Shown here: in pieces, positions 16,888-25,779 of the stretch
Numbering within the stretch: position 1 is the first letter of the stretch
How the letters are laid out: every line of letters begins with the position of its first letter
Source: Chloroflexota bacterium
Lineage (GTDB): Bacteria > Chloroflexota > Dehalococcoidia > Lucifugimonadales > Lucifugimonadaceae
DNA: 64,000 bases
Direction of reading: 5' to 3'
NCBI GenBank assembly: GCA_013204555.1
Contig: JABMNO010000015.1
Span: 1-64,000 of the forward strand
Notes under the pieces: model-generated
Databases searched by the model: none
Seen by the model: the letters and a program-made list of their open reading frames with translations, nothing else
Told to the model about the DNA's origin: nothing
Position numbers and translations under genes: made by a program

Positions 16888-17897
16888 TGCTTACAAAAGG
16901 CGATATCGAAACTTCCGTGTACGGCTCAGTTGAGGTTGAACTTGAACGTGTAATTGCCTCGCTGATGGCTGTTGCAGATCGAGAAGACGCCGAAAACATC
17001 GATTCTGACGCAGTCCTGCAGGAGCGGCTGGAACACATACTGGCTGCACCCGGTAAGCGTGTTCGTCCTGCTATCACTCTCCTGACCTCAAAACTGTGGG
17101 GAGCCAATCCCACTGAAGATCAGGTCACCATGGCGGCCGCCGTGGAACTGCTGCATATTGCCACTCTTGTCCACGACGACATGGTGGACCGTGCCGATCT
17201 CAGGCGCGGCCGCGCAACCCCAAGCAATCTCTGGGGCGGCAGGGTCGCCGTCCTGCTGGGTGACTACCTTTTTGCCGCATCCGCAATGTTTGTTTGCGAC
17301 ACTGGAAATGTCCGAGTAATCAAACGGTTCGCCGAAACGATAATGGAACTCGCTAAAGGGGAACTGACCGAGCTGATTGGCGTTGGAGATTTGCCGTTTA
17401 GCCGTGATGCTTACTACAAGCGGATCTACAACAAGACCGCATCACTATTCACCACCGCCGCCGAGAGCGGAGCCATTCTCTGTGGCGCATCACCCGCAGA
17501 CGAAGCGCGCATGCACCAATACGGATACTCCCTGGGAATGGCCTACCAGGTCATGGATGATGTTTTGGATTTCACTTCCACATCTGAAGAGCTTGGCAAG
17601 CCCGCCTGCAACGACCTTCGGCAAGGCATCCTGACACTCCCGTCTATCATCCTGCTCGAACGCTCCCCTGAGAACAATCCAGTCACGCGGCTTCTCAATG
17701 GCTCGACGGATGATCGTGAGATTCACCTTGAGCAGGCCGTGAACCAGATGAGGGCTACCGGAATATTCGACGAGTGCATCGCCGTGGCAGACGACTTCGT
17801 TCGCAAAGCTACGGAGTCGCTACAGGGCTTTGAAGACTCAGAAGCAAGGACATCGCTCCACACGCTGGCAACCTTCGCCAGTAACCGGCTCAATTAG
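16887..17897 (+). CDS. Polyprenyl diphosphate synthase
   Basis: 336-residue trans-isoprenyl diphosphate synthase that elongates allylic diphosphates with IPP, making the side chain of a quinone. Both aspartate-rich motifs are complete: DDMVD (97-101) and DDVLD (224-228). GKRVRPAITLL near residue 55 binds substrate. Chain length cannot be set with certainty, but heptaprenyl to nonaprenyl products are typical of this type. It is coupled to metG by TAATG. With the oxidase operon downstream it fits a respiring cell. Confidence 0.9.
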   Translation: MLTKGDIETSVYGSVEVELERVIASLMAVADREDAENIDSDAVLQERLEHILAAPGKRVRPAITLLTSKLWGANPTEDQVTMAAAVELLHIATLVHDDMVDRADLRRGRATPSNLWGGRVAVLLGDYLFAASAMFVCDTGNVRVIKRFAETIMELAKGELTELIGVGDLPFSRDAYYKRIYNKTASLFTTAAESGAILCGASPADEARMHQYGYSLGMAYQVMDDVLDFTSTSEELGKPACNDLRQGILTLPSIILLERSPENNPVTRLLNGSTDDREIHLEQAVNQMRATGIFDECIAVADDFVRKATESLQGFEDSEARTSLHTLATFASNRLN

Positions 17898-17970
17898 TCG
17901 TAGCTACTGTCCACGGCCCTCGCCGGAATGTGAATCTCCACAATCCCGCCCGCCGTCGCGCTCGCCCACA

Positions 17971-17988
17971 TCCGGGACCCAGGCACGC
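17971..17988 (-). repeat. Truncated copy of REP-like element
   Basis: Read on the minus strand this gives GCGTGCCTGGGTCCCGGA, identical over 18 bases to 37986-38003. The second arm present in the other copy is missing here, so this looks like half of the element. It lies in a 280-base gene-free gap after the prenyl synthase; the neighbouring GAGATCCCGGATCG...GGATGAC stretch (18065-18100) may be a decayed further copy. Confidence 0.5.
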
Positions 17989-18177
17989 AACCACGACATC
18001 ACGATGTAATTCCGCCGAAGGTTGAGGTGGCCGCGGTTGATCACGCGTGGCCGTAGGCGTTGCTGAGATCCCGGATCGCCTACCGGCGTCCAGGATGACA
18101 TATTGGCAGTTACCCAAAGCGGTAGCGATGGAAAGTTAGCGGCAAGACCAGGTGAAGAATCGGGCACCCCTGCCGCG

Positions 18178-19653
18178 CTATTCCTCCTGCTCTGGCCAAA
18201 CCTGGCGACCCGCCACATAAGTCGCAATTACCTCGATCTCCCCAACGTGGTCGGGGTCCGTGGCAAGAGGGTCGTCGCTTAGCACGACAAAGTCCGCTTG
18301 CCCGCCCGGCAATAACGTCCGCTGCCTCCCATCCCCGTCCTTCGTCACCAACCGGAGAGCATCTGCGATATCGATTGCCTGGCCGCCACTAACGAGGCGG
18401 CCCGTTCTGGATCGTCGTGTCACGGCCGCCTGGATAGCGGTGAGCGGTTCGGCGGGTCCATATGGAGCGTCGCTGCCGTATGCGACCGGTACGTTGGCAT
18501 CGAGCCAGCGTCGCATTGGGTACGGATCATCGGCGTTGCCAGCCGCGGCTCCGCCTGCGATATACCGATCACCACGAGACCAAACAAAACCCGGCTGAGT
18601 GACCACGGTCACTCCCGACCGTTTCACCGCGCTGACCGTGTCCAAACTCGCTTCAGACGCATGTTCGATGCTAAGAGGGAGTCCGGGATGTTCTGCGCGC
18701 AATACGTCCGCCAGACGGCCCGCTAGCACCACCGCCTCAGCCTCAACAGCATGGATTGCGATACCCGGCGCTCCAAGCGCGTGCTCGGCAACAACCAGTC
18801 TGTGAAGATCGCCGAATTCGTGGCTGAGCCTGCCTCCCGACCGGGTGAGCATCACTTTCGTGTAGCCAGCCAACAGCGCTTGTTCTTCCCCGAGCTCGCT
18901 GCGATCAATCCCCGTAGCCGCCATAGCTCGCAGACGGGGTGCGCCCATCATCAATCTTGATGCGGTGACGAATGAATCGAGCCGAGCCACATCGTTTCTA
19001 TGACCCGCGTCCGTGGCTGATGTCACTCCGAATGAGGCTAACTGCCGGAGGCTGCTTGTAATCGCCGTTACCTGTTGGCTCTCTGTCTTCCGTGGCAACC
19101 GGGCAGATATGTATTCGCCCATCTCCAGCAACAAACCTGAGGGTTCTCCCGTCGCTACGATACGGTCGATTGTTCCGCCGTCCGGCTCATCCGATGATGC
19201 GATGATGCCCAGTAGCGCGAGCCCTCTGCCATTAGCTACGTGAGCATGCCCTGAGCTATGGGTGAGCAGGAGCGGCTGATCCGTAGTGACGCGGTCAAGA
19301 TCGGCTGCAAAGGGGTGTCGCCCTTCAGCAAGCAACAGATCGTCATACCCCACGCCAACCAGCCAATCGGAGTTAGTATCGGACTCCGCTCCGCTCAGCA
19401 GTGCGATTAGCCCGTCAATCGAATCGACATGAGCAGGTCCGCAGTCCACCGCTGATTCCCATGCCGCCATCGCCAGCAGATGGCAGTGGTTATCGACGAA
19501 ACCCGGCAGAACGGTGGCGCCTTGCAAGTCAATAATGTAATCGGCGGCGCCCGGACTTTGAATCAGGCCATCTTGAACCAGAAGGAGTTCAACCGTCGGC
19601 GTATCAAGATCAAGTGTGAGGACGTTGGCGTTCTCAAATTGGACTGCTGTCAC
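18178..19653 (-). CDS. Amidohydrolase family 3 protein (YtcJ-like)
   Basis: 491-residue metal-dependent hydrolase with a TIM-barrel core. The first metal site is in VLPGFVDNHCHLLA (HxH), further histidines come in AIHAVEAEAV and LSIEHASEAS, and the final aspartate in AYGSDAPYGP. The C-terminal beta-sandwich ends in GGQADFVVLSDDPL, typical of the family. GTG start at 19653. Members hydrolyse diverse amides or formyl groups, so substrate is unknown. No signal peptide. Divergent from the DUF2332 gene by 44 bases. Confidence 0.85.
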   Translation of the reverse strand: MTAVQFENANVLTLDLDTPTVELLLVQDGLIQSPGAADYIIDLQGATVLPGFVDNHCHLLAMAAWESAVDCGPAHVDSIDGLIALLSGAESDTNSDWLVGVGYDDLLLAEGRHPFAADLDRVTTDQPLLLTHSSGHAHVANGRGLALLGIIASSDEPDGGTIDRIVATGEPSGLLLEMGEYISARLPRKTESQQVTAITSSLRQLASFGVTSATDAGHRNDVARLDSFVTASRLMMGAPRLRAMAATGIDRSELGEEQALLAGYTKVMLTRSGGRLSHEFGDLHRLVVAEHALGAPGIAIHAVEAEAVVLAGRLADVLRAEHPGLPLSIEHASEASLDTVSAVKRSGVTVVTQPGFVWSRGDRYIAGGAAAGNADDPYPMRRWLDANVPVAYGSDAPYGPAEPLTAIQAAVTRRSRTGRLVSGGQAIDIADALRLVTKDGDGRQRTLLPGGQADFVVLSDDPLATDPDHVGEIEVIATYVAGRQVWPEQEE

Positions 19654-19697
19654 CAGATGACCTGCCTCAACACAGGCCGGCCGTCGGTACGATGTGA

Positions 19698-20753
19698 GTG
19701 AACATGCAACAAGAACTCTCCAAGCTTGCCCGGCAATTCAAGGCCTTTGCCCGCGTCGAAAGCCAGGCGATGTCGCCTTTCTACTCCGCACTATCCGAAC
19801 GGATCTGGCAGGAAGATGATGTGCTCGCCGTAGCGTCGAATGTTGCGCCGGGGCAACCACCGCCCAACATGCTATTCGCTGCTGTCCTCTTTCTCCTCAA
19901 CCGGGGCGCCAACCCTGATTTGCTTGCTAAGTATCCGCCGAACTGGTCGAACGATGACTCGGATGCAACATACGCGAAGTTCCGTGGATTCCTACTTGAT
20001 AACTCTGCGGAGGTCATCCCAATTCTCCAATCCCGGCGCGTGCAATCCAACGTGGTGCGACGCGCCGCTGTTCTGGCCCTTGGCATGCATCAGGTGCGAA
20101 ATGCAGTTGGCGATGGGCCTCTGGTCAACATCGAGATTGGCTGCAGTCTGGGCCTAACTCTGCTCTGGCAACGATTTCACTACGATTACGGCGCAGGTCG
20201 CTCATTTGGAGACTCCAACTCGCCCGTTAAAGTCGTAACCGAGATGACGGGCGAGACGTTGCCGGTCGATTTCGACCGATTACCATCGGTGGACCGGAGC
20301 ATCGGCATTGAGTTCGAGCCAATCAATCCCAATGATCCAGACGCCATTGAGTGGCTGGAAGCACTGATCTGGCGAGACCACCAGGACAACCTGCAACTCT
20401 CGCGTGCCGCCGCAAAGATGCTTCGAGCCGAACCGCCGGAAATCTACGGCGGAGACGCTGCGATTGTGCTTCCTGAGGTCATAGCGACACTTCCGCCTGA
20501 AACTTCTCTCTGCGTCTATCACAGCCACACGTGGAACCAGATGAACCAGGTAACCCGGGATCGAATCGATCAGCATCTAATTGGCGAGTCAATGAACAGG
20601 CGGGTTGTCCGACTCTCGTTTGAGGGCGCACAGGAGTATTCCGCACTTCAACTGATCCGCTATGAACATGGCAAGCAGTTGGAGCCAGATCGGCTGGCGA
20701 ACTGCGAGGCGCACGGCCGCCGAATCCAATACGTAATGGGCGGCGAAGCGTGA
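19698..20753 (+). CDS. DUF2332 family protein
   Basis: 351 residues matching DUF2332: an N-terminal ARQFKAFARVESQAMSPFYSAL block, PPNMLFAAVLFLLNRG, then a section like a degenerate methyltransferase (VNIEIGCSLGLTLLW) and a C-terminal LCVYHSHTWNQM block. The family has no established reaction. GTG 19698 or ATG 19704 are equally possible starts. The end overlaps the endonuclease III gene by four bases, so the two are coupled, which hints at a DNA-linked role only by association. Confidence 0.8.
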   Translation: MNMQQELSKLARQFKAFARVESQAMSPFYSALSERIWQEDDVLAVASNVAPGQPPPNMLFAAVLFLLNRGANPDLLAKYPPNWSNDDSDATYAKFRGFLLDNSAEVIPILQSRRVQSNVVRRAAVLALGMHQVRNAVGDGPLVNIEIGCSLGLTLLWQRFHYDYGAGRSFGDSNSPVKVVTEMTGETLPVDFDRLPSVDRSIGIEFEPINPNDPDAIEWLEALIWRDHQDNLQLSRAAAKMLRAEPPEIYGGDAAIVLPEVIATLPPETSLCVYHSHTWNQMNQVTRDRIDQHLIGESMNRRVVRLSFEGAQEYSALQLIRYEHGKQLEPDRLANCEAHGRRIQYVMGGEA

Positions 20754-21484
20754 AAACGAAGCGGCGACATACCCCGCGCGTCCCACCAGAACTGGTCCTT
20801 GACCGGCTTGAGCAGGCATACGGCTACGAAGAGTGGTCCCCCCGGATGACAGCGCTGGACGAGCTTCTGTTCACCGTACTGACGCAGCACACATCAGACT
20901 CCAACGCTGAAGTCGCCTTCACTGCGATGCGCAAACGATATCCAACGTGGGGGGTGGTTCTTGAGGCGGACACGAAAGAGTTGGCTAACACGATCCGTAG
21001 TGGAGGGCTCGCCAACCAGAAGGCACCCCGGCTACAACTGATTCTCATGGAGATACTGCGGCGTAAAGGTGAGTTCAATATCGAATTCCTTGGCGATCTG
21101 CCGCTGGAAGAGGCCAGGACGTGGCTGACCACGCTGCCCGGAGTCGGGCCTAAGACCGCTGCCGTCACCCTTGCGTTCTCGTTGGGAATGCCGGCGATGC
21201 CCGTTGATACCCACATATATCGTGTTGGCAAACGCATTGGCCTCATCAGCATGACAACGAATGTGGATGACGCTCACGTCATCATGGAGGCGCAGGTTCC
21301 AAAAGAGCGTGTGTACTCTTATCACGTTCAGCTAATCGCCCACGGTCGCCAAACGTGCAAGGCCATACGCCCTCTGTGTGATCGATGTGCGCTACAGGAT
21401 CTATGCCCGTCGGCTCCGACTTTCGCAGCGGCCTTTGAGAAGCCGAAATTCAAGAGGCCAATACGAAGTGGCAAACCACTGTAG
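20750..21484 (+). CDS. nth: Endonuclease III (base-excision glycosylase)
   Basis: 244-residue HhH-GPD DNA glycosylase/AP lyase. The helix-hairpin-helix with catalytic lysine is LPGVGPKTAAVTL, the catalytic aspartate lies in MPVDTHIYRVGKRIGL, and the four cysteines C-x6-C-x2-C-x5-C near the C terminus bind a 4Fe-4S cluster (CKAIRPLCDRCALQDLC). GTG start overlapping the DUF2332 stop. About 30 residues longer than E. coli Nth through a basic tail (KFKRPIRSGK). Confidence 0.92.
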   Translation: MKTKRRHTPRVPPELVLDRLEQAYGYEEWSPRMTALDELLFTVLTQHTSDSNAEVAFTAMRKRYPTWGVVLEADTKELANTIRSGGLANQKAPRLQLILMEILRRKGEFNIEFLGDLPLEEARTWLTTLPGVGPKTAAVTLAFSLGMPAMPVDTHIYRVGKRIGLISMTTNVDDAHVIMEAQVPKERVYSYHVQLIAHGRQTCKAIRPLCDRCALQDLCPSAPTFAAAFEKPKFKRPIRSGKPL

Positions 21485-21552
21485 GCGATATGGGGTGTCG
21501 AACCATGCGTCTGGGCTGGTATTCTGAACTAGTCGCGTCCTGCGACCACCTT

Positions 21553-21629
21553 GCCCCGTTAGTGTAGCGGCCTAACACGTCACCCTTTCAAGGTGAAGAT
21601 CACCGGTTCAAATCCGGTACGGGGTACCA
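21553..21629 (+). tRNA. tRNA-Glu (anticodon TTC)
   Basis: Folds into a full cloverleaf. The acceptor arm GCCCCGT pairs with ACGGGGT (G1-U72 wobble), D stem GTGT/ACAC, anticodon stem TCACC/GGTGA with loop CTTTCAA (anticodon TTC), a five-base variable loop, and T arm ACCGG-TTCAAAT-CCGGT. CCA is encoded (21627-21629). Confidence 0.97.
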
Positions 21630-21672
21630 ATTTCACTTAATGGGCGAAATGCTCACGCCACTGGCGAACTTC

Positions 21673-21704
21673 AACGCCAAACACAGATTGTTCCAGTTGG
21701 CGTT
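21673..21704. other. Hairpin downstream of tRNA-Glu
   Basis: AACGCCAA and TTGGCGTT form an eight-base-pair stem around a 16-base loop, 44 bases after the tRNA. No T tract follows, so it may be a weak terminator or a processing hairpin. Confidence 0.35.
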
Positions 21705-21793
21705 TACCTGAAATTTACCTACTCATAACCCTTTTGTTACCTGACTTGATCCGCGTGGGACGGAGCATTTTCGGCGCAGGTAATTGACTTGCA

Positions 21794-22267
21794 GTGCTAG
21801 AAGCAATTCCCGTGACAGGCTGGCTAATGGTCGCCTTCGCTCCTTCTTTCGTCAGTCTCAATATCCTTGTGATTGAGAAAGACCGCGACCTTTGCCACAC
21901 GTTTGAGCAAGTGCTTTCACATGATGGGCACACGATCAGAATCGCCACTGACCTTGATGGCGCATCTCGGGAGTTGGAACAGTCCACATTTGATTTACTG
22001 TTCCTGAATATCAGTAGCGTCATCGCCGTACCGGCCGAGCTAATTTCGGTCCTGGCTCGACATTCCGGCCGCCATCCGGAAGTCGTGCTCGTCGGTGAAT
22101 TCATTGGCCGACCAGATGGAGCGTTGCTTCACAGCTATGGCTCAACCGTTTCGCTGGCAACGCCTTTCGGCTCTATCGAGCTACGCAGCGCAGTAGCGCG
22201 GGCCTATGGGCCGCGGTACCTGGAAAACATGAAGAAAAAACGCACCAATGAACCGGCGGCGGATTAG
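21794..22267 (+). CDS. Degenerate response-regulator receiver protein
   Basis: 157 residues: a short N-terminal leader, then a receiver-like domain from about residue 22 (LNILVIEKDRDLCHTFEQVL). The phosphoacceptor position, normally Asp at the end of beta-3, is Asn72 (FDLLFLNISS), and the conserved Lys near beta-5 is replaced in LATPFGSIEL. It should therefore not be phosphorylated in the usual way. No output domain; the tail is basic (KKKRTNEP). GTG 21794 is the outer start, ATG 21827 an alternative. No histidine kinase lies nearby. Confidence 0.72.
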   Translation: MLEAIPVTGWLMVAFAPSFVSLNILVIEKDRDLCHTFEQVLSHDGHTIRIATDLDGASRELEQSTFDLLFLNISSVIAVPAELISVLARHSGRHPEVVLVGEFIGRPDGALLHSYGSTVSLATPFGSIELRSAVARAYGPRYLENMKKKRTNEPAAD

Positions 22268-22268
22268 C

Positions 22269-23360
22269 TCAACCGCCTATCTGGTACATCTCGATCTTTT
22301 TCCTGGGACGCTCGTCCCCCGTGTTGAGGGTCGCCGTCCGCTCAGCTGAGTAGCGATCGGTTCGATCCTGCCACGTCGATGAAATCAGGCCAACCAGTTC
22401 CTCGTCTGATGCTCCTGCCCGCATAGGGCCCCGCAGATCAGTCCCGCCTGCTGCGAAGAGACAAGTCACAAGATTGCCATCGGTGGTCAGTCGGGCACGG
22501 GTGCAATCGCCGCAGAATGGCTCCGTGACGGACGTGATCACCCCAATCTCACCATCGCCATCGACGTATCTCCAGCGCCTGGCCACTTCTCCAGGGTAAT
22601 TCGGCTCAATCGGCTCCGGTGGCAACTCTGCGCTGATGGCATCAATCACTTCTCTGGAAGGAACTACTTTCTCCATGTTCCAGCCGTTGAGATTCCCAAC
22701 ATCCATGAACTCAATAAACCGGACGATATGGCCCGAACCCTTGAAATGCCTCGCTAGCTCAACAAGCGTGTGATCGTTGACACCCTTCTCAACCACCGCG
22801 TTGATCTTGATCGGGCTCAAGCCCGCCTTCTCAGCCGCTGCGATCCCTTTGAGGACCGGCTCAGTGTCAAAGTTGCGACCATTCATCTTCCTGAACACCT
22901 CGTCGTCCAGGCTGTCGAGGCTGACAGTTATGCGCTGGAGTCCAGCTTCAACAAGCTGATTAGCGAACTTTTCCAACAGATAGCCGTTGGTGGTGAGTGT
23001 CAGGTCTTCCACATCTGGAATCGAACTCAGCATTCCAATCAACTGCGGAAGATCGGCTCGGATCAGGGGCTCGCCGCCGGTAAGGCGGATTTTGCTCACG
23101 CCCAGACTCGTGATCAGACTCGTAATTCTGGTGATCTCTTCAAAGGTGAGAATATCCGCCCGCGGCAGGAACTCGTACCGCTCGCCGTAGATCTCGGCTG
23201 GCATGCAATAGGGGCAGCGAAAGTTACACCTGTCCGTAACGGAGATGCGGAGGTCGCGCAACGGCCGCTGGTACTGATCTACCGGGTGCGAGGGTCGATT
23301 GAGTTCTGATGCAGCCAAAAAGCCCGTTCCAATGTCGCGGTGGTGTGGGATATAGCCCAC
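22269..23360 (-). CDS. moaA: GTP 3',8-cyclase (molybdenum cofactor biosynthesis)
   Basis: Radical-SAM enzyme converting GTP to 3',8-cyclo-GTP. The N-terminal cluster motif CNFRCPYC follows LRISVTDR; the second, C-terminal cluster is in FCGDCTRARLTTDGNLVTCLF; and the protein ends in the catalytic GG. The start is uncertain: GTG 23360 and TTG 23318 give 363 and 349 residues, while a longer frame up to 23447 would run 47 bases into rdgB. moeA is at 29642-30961, so cofactor genes are scattered. It converges on the pseudo-receiver gene. Confidence 0.93.
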   Translation of the reverse strand: MGYIPHHRDIGTGFLAASELNRPSHPVDQYQRPLRDLRISVTDRCNFRCPYCMPAEIYGERYEFLPRADILTFEEITRITSLITSLGVSKIRLTGGEPLIRADLPQLIGMLSSIPDVEDLTLTTNGYLLEKFANQLVEAGLQRITVSLDSLDDEVFRKMNGRNFDTEPVLKGIAAAEKAGLSPIKINAVVEKGVNDHTLVELARHFKGSGHIVRFIEFMDVGNLNGWNMEKVVPSREVIDAISAELPPEPIEPNYPGEVARRWRYVDGDGEIGVITSVTEPFCGDCTRARLTTDGNLVTCLFAAGGTDLRGPMRAGASDEELVGLISSTWQDRTDRYSAERTATLNTGDERPRKKIEMYQIGG

Positions 23361-23400
23361 ATGAACAAGTTTAGTCGCTCTCACACTGAGTTGGCAGCGG

Positions 23401-24015
23401 CTAATTTCCCCACTGGCGGAGAATCTCTGCGAGTTTCCTGGCGGCAATACCCCTGTGACTCAGCGCGTCTTTCTCTTCAGGCGTCAGTTCAGCCATCGTT
23501 CTGTGATGTTGCGGCACGTAAAAAAGCGGGTCATACCCAAACCCGTTTACCCCCCGGCGCTCAAATCCGATTTCGCCTTCGCACGTCCCCTCAGCGGTGA
23601 CCGTATCCATCGTGGCCGGGTCTGTGAGTGCAATCACGATTCGATATCTGGCAGATCGACTTCCGACCTCGGTATTCGCCAGCTTCGCTAGAAGCAGATC
23701 GTTATTTGCCTCGTCATCGCCATGCACCCCTGCATATCTCGCGGAGTAGACGCCTGGTGCTCCTCCAAGTGCGTCAACCTCAAGACCAGAGTCATCGGCG
23801 AGCGTGAGAACGCCAGTCGCGGCTGCATAGTCCCTCGATTTGCTACACGCATTGAGCTCGAACGTATCGCCGGTCTCTTCCGCGTCGAAGTCCACACCAA
23901 GATCATCCAGTGCAGTCAATTTGAATGGAACGCCTCCAAGCAGCCGCTTGAACTCGCGAAGTTTCCCCCTATTACGTGTTGCGATTGCAAGAAGTGGAAG
24001 AGATTTGCCCGACAC
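23401..24015 (-). CDS. rdgB: XTP/dITP diphosphatase (RdgB/HAM1)
   Basis: 204-residue house-cleaning pyrophosphatase for non-canonical purine nucleotides. LAIATRNRGKLREFKRLL, the acidic LTLADDSGLEVDALGGAPGVYSAR and GFGYDPLF are the family hallmarks; SHRGIAARKL closes the active site. GTG start at 24015. Upstream of moaA on the same strand and likely in one transcript. Divergent from the oxidase operon. Confidence 0.95.
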   Translation of the reverse strand: MSGKSLPLLAIATRNRGKLREFKRLLGGVPFKLTALDDLGVDFDAEETGDTFELNACSKSRDYAAATGVLTLADDSGLEVDALGGAPGVYSARYAGVHGDDEANNDLLLAKLANTEVGSRSARYRIVIALTDPATMDTVTAEGTCEGEIGFERRGVNGFGYDPLFYVPQHHRTMAELTPEEKDALSHRGIAARKLAEILRQWGN

Positions 24016-24062
24016 AGAATTGCCGCCGTTCGTAATTGGCTATCAAGCCACACATTAATCTG

Positions 24063-24092
24063 TTGCGTCGTCTGAAAGGGCGATGATATGCT
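24063..24092 (+). promoter_or_regulatory. Possible promoter of the cytochrome oxidase operon
   Basis: TTGCGT (24063-24068) and TATGCT (24087-24092) are 18 bases apart, resembling a sigma-70 promoter with partial matches. The coxB start is about 120 bases downstream, leaving a leader of roughly 115 bases. This is a pattern match only. Confidence 0.35.
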
Positions 24093-24213
24093 GCGGCCCG
24101 GTTTGTTACAAAAAGCACTAACGGCCCCCGCTGTTGCTGAGGCCGCGACAAAATGCGACCCACAGGCAATATCCGGGGTCGCTCTGGGTAGACGGAGCCG
24201 TACCTCTCCAACA

Positions 24214-25689
24214 ATGCGATTATCCCGTTCCTCGCTTCTGCGTCTGCGTCCCGCGTTAATCCTGGCAATACTTGCACCGGCCCTTTTCACGGCCTGTGTT
24301 GTTGACGGTAATCAATCGCCGTTTAATGCCGCCGGGCCGGTCGCCGAAGACCAGAAGAACATATTCATCTTCATCTTCGTTATTGCGGTTGTTGTATTCG
24401 TCCTTGTCGAATCCGCCCTCCTGTACTCGATCGTTCGTTTCAGGCAGAAGGGCACGGCAGCCAAGCTTCCAAACCAGACTCACGGCAACACACGGCTGGA
24501 GATTGGCTGGACATTGGCGCCAGTCCTCATTCTCGCTGCGATTGCAATTCCTACCATCTCCTTGATTTTCGATCAGGACAAAGGCCCCGTACGCGGGCAA
24601 GTTCCCGATAACCCACTTGCTATCGATGCTATTGGCCACCAATGGTGGTTCGAGTTCACATATCCCGGCGAAGATGTTGTTACCGCCAATGAACTCCACA
24701 TTCCCGTTGACCGTGCAGTGGAGGTAAATCTGATCTCAGATGATGTAATCCACAGCTTCTGGGTCCCTCAGTTGGCTGGCAAGGTCGACATGATTCCGGG
24801 TCGGGCAAACCGACTGTTCATTCAGGCCGACGAGGCTGGTACCTTTCTGGGTCAGTGCGCAGAGTTCTGTGGTGAAGCACACGCCAATATGCGGTTCCGA
24901 GTTATCGCCGAGTCAGCTGACGACTATCAGGCGTGGCTGGATGGAATGCGCCGACCGCCAGCATCCCCTGAACCCGGATCTCCCGCGGCGGCTGGCCAAA
25001 CTGTATTTGCGCAGAACTGCAGCACTTGCCACACCGCCAATAGTTACCGGCCAGAAGTGGCGCGGGCGGAACGAGACGCTCAGCTTGGCCGACAATCTGC
25101 CTTCAAATTGGACCCGGAGAACTCCCGAATTATCTCTGCTCCAAACCTGACCAACCTTGCTTTGCGCTCTCACTTTGCCGCTGGCATTATCGAGCTAAAT
25201 GAGGCGAATCTGCGGAAGTGGATCAACGATCCTAACGACATTAAACAGGGCAACCGCATGTCCAAACAGGCTGCTATCTATAACGATCCTGCTTCCGCTC
25301 TCTCCAGTGAAGAAGTAGACCAACTGGTTGCGTACTTGATGATGCTCACGCCAGTCGCAGCAGACGCCGTGCCTGAAGCCATGGAGGAGACTGGCGGTGA
25401 AGTCTCCTCTGAAAATGGTGAGCAGTTGTTCCTCAATACCGGATGTTCCGGCTGCCACAGTACAGGGACCAATACTATTGTCGGTCCTGGACTCGGCGGC
25501 CTATCTGACAGGGCTGGATCAACCGTTGAAAGCCTCTCCGCAGAGGACTACGTCGCTCAATCCATAGTTTCACCCAGCGCATACATTGTTGGCGGGGCGC
25601 CAGTTAGCGCAATGCCAGGGACCTTTGGGGCTCAGTTGAGCGCTGGTGAGATTGATGACCTCGTAGCGTACTTGCTGTCACTGGAATGA
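24214..25689 (+). CDS. coxB: Cytochrome c oxidase subunit II with two cytochrome c domains
   Basis: 491 residues: an N-terminal lipoprotein-type signal (ALFTAC), two membrane helices, then the periplasmic CuA domain. CuA ligands are Cys215, Cys219, His223 and Met226 in CAEFCGEAHANM, with the upstream His in DDVIHSFW. Two C-terminal heme-binding sites follow, CSTCH at 269-273 and CSGCH at 411-415, each within its own cytochrome c-like domain. caa3 oxidases usually carry one such domain; two suggests a longer internal electron wire. ATG 24214 is chosen because it precedes the signal peptide; the open frame extends to 24088. First gene of the operon. Confidence 0.92.
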   Translation: MRLSRSSLLRLRPALILAILAPALFTACVVDGNQSPFNAAGPVAEDQKNIFIFIFVIAVVVFVLVESALLYSIVRFRQKGTAAKLPNQTHGNTRLEIGWTLAPVLILAAIAIPTISLIFDQDKGPVRGQVPDNPLAIDAIGHQWWFEFTYPGEDVVTANELHIPVDRAVEVNLISDDVIHSFWVPQLAGKVDMIPGRANRLFIQADEAGTFLGQCAEFCGEAHANMRFRVIAESADDYQAWLDGMRRPPASPEPGSPAAAGQTVFAQNCSTCHTANSYRPEVARAERDAQLGRQSAFKLDPENSRIISAPNLTNLALRSHFAAGIIELNEANLRKWINDPNDIKQGNRMSKQAAIYNDPASALSSEEVDQLVAYLMMLTPVAADAVPEAMEETGGEVSSENGEQLFLNTGCSGCHSTGTNTIVGPGLGGLSDRAGSTVESLSAEDYVAQSIVSPSAYIVGGAPVSAMPGTFGAQLSAGEIDDLVAYLLSLE

Positions 25690-25779
25690 CGATAATTAGA
25701 AACGATTCGGTTCAAGGAGTATCACTCGCACTCCGATTGACCACATCTCAGATGCTGGTCAGTTGGTGGGAGAATTAAG

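Noticed and set aside
21553-21800. tRNA-Glu as a phage integration site
   Set aside because: No integrase and no direct repeat of the tRNA 3' end within the window.
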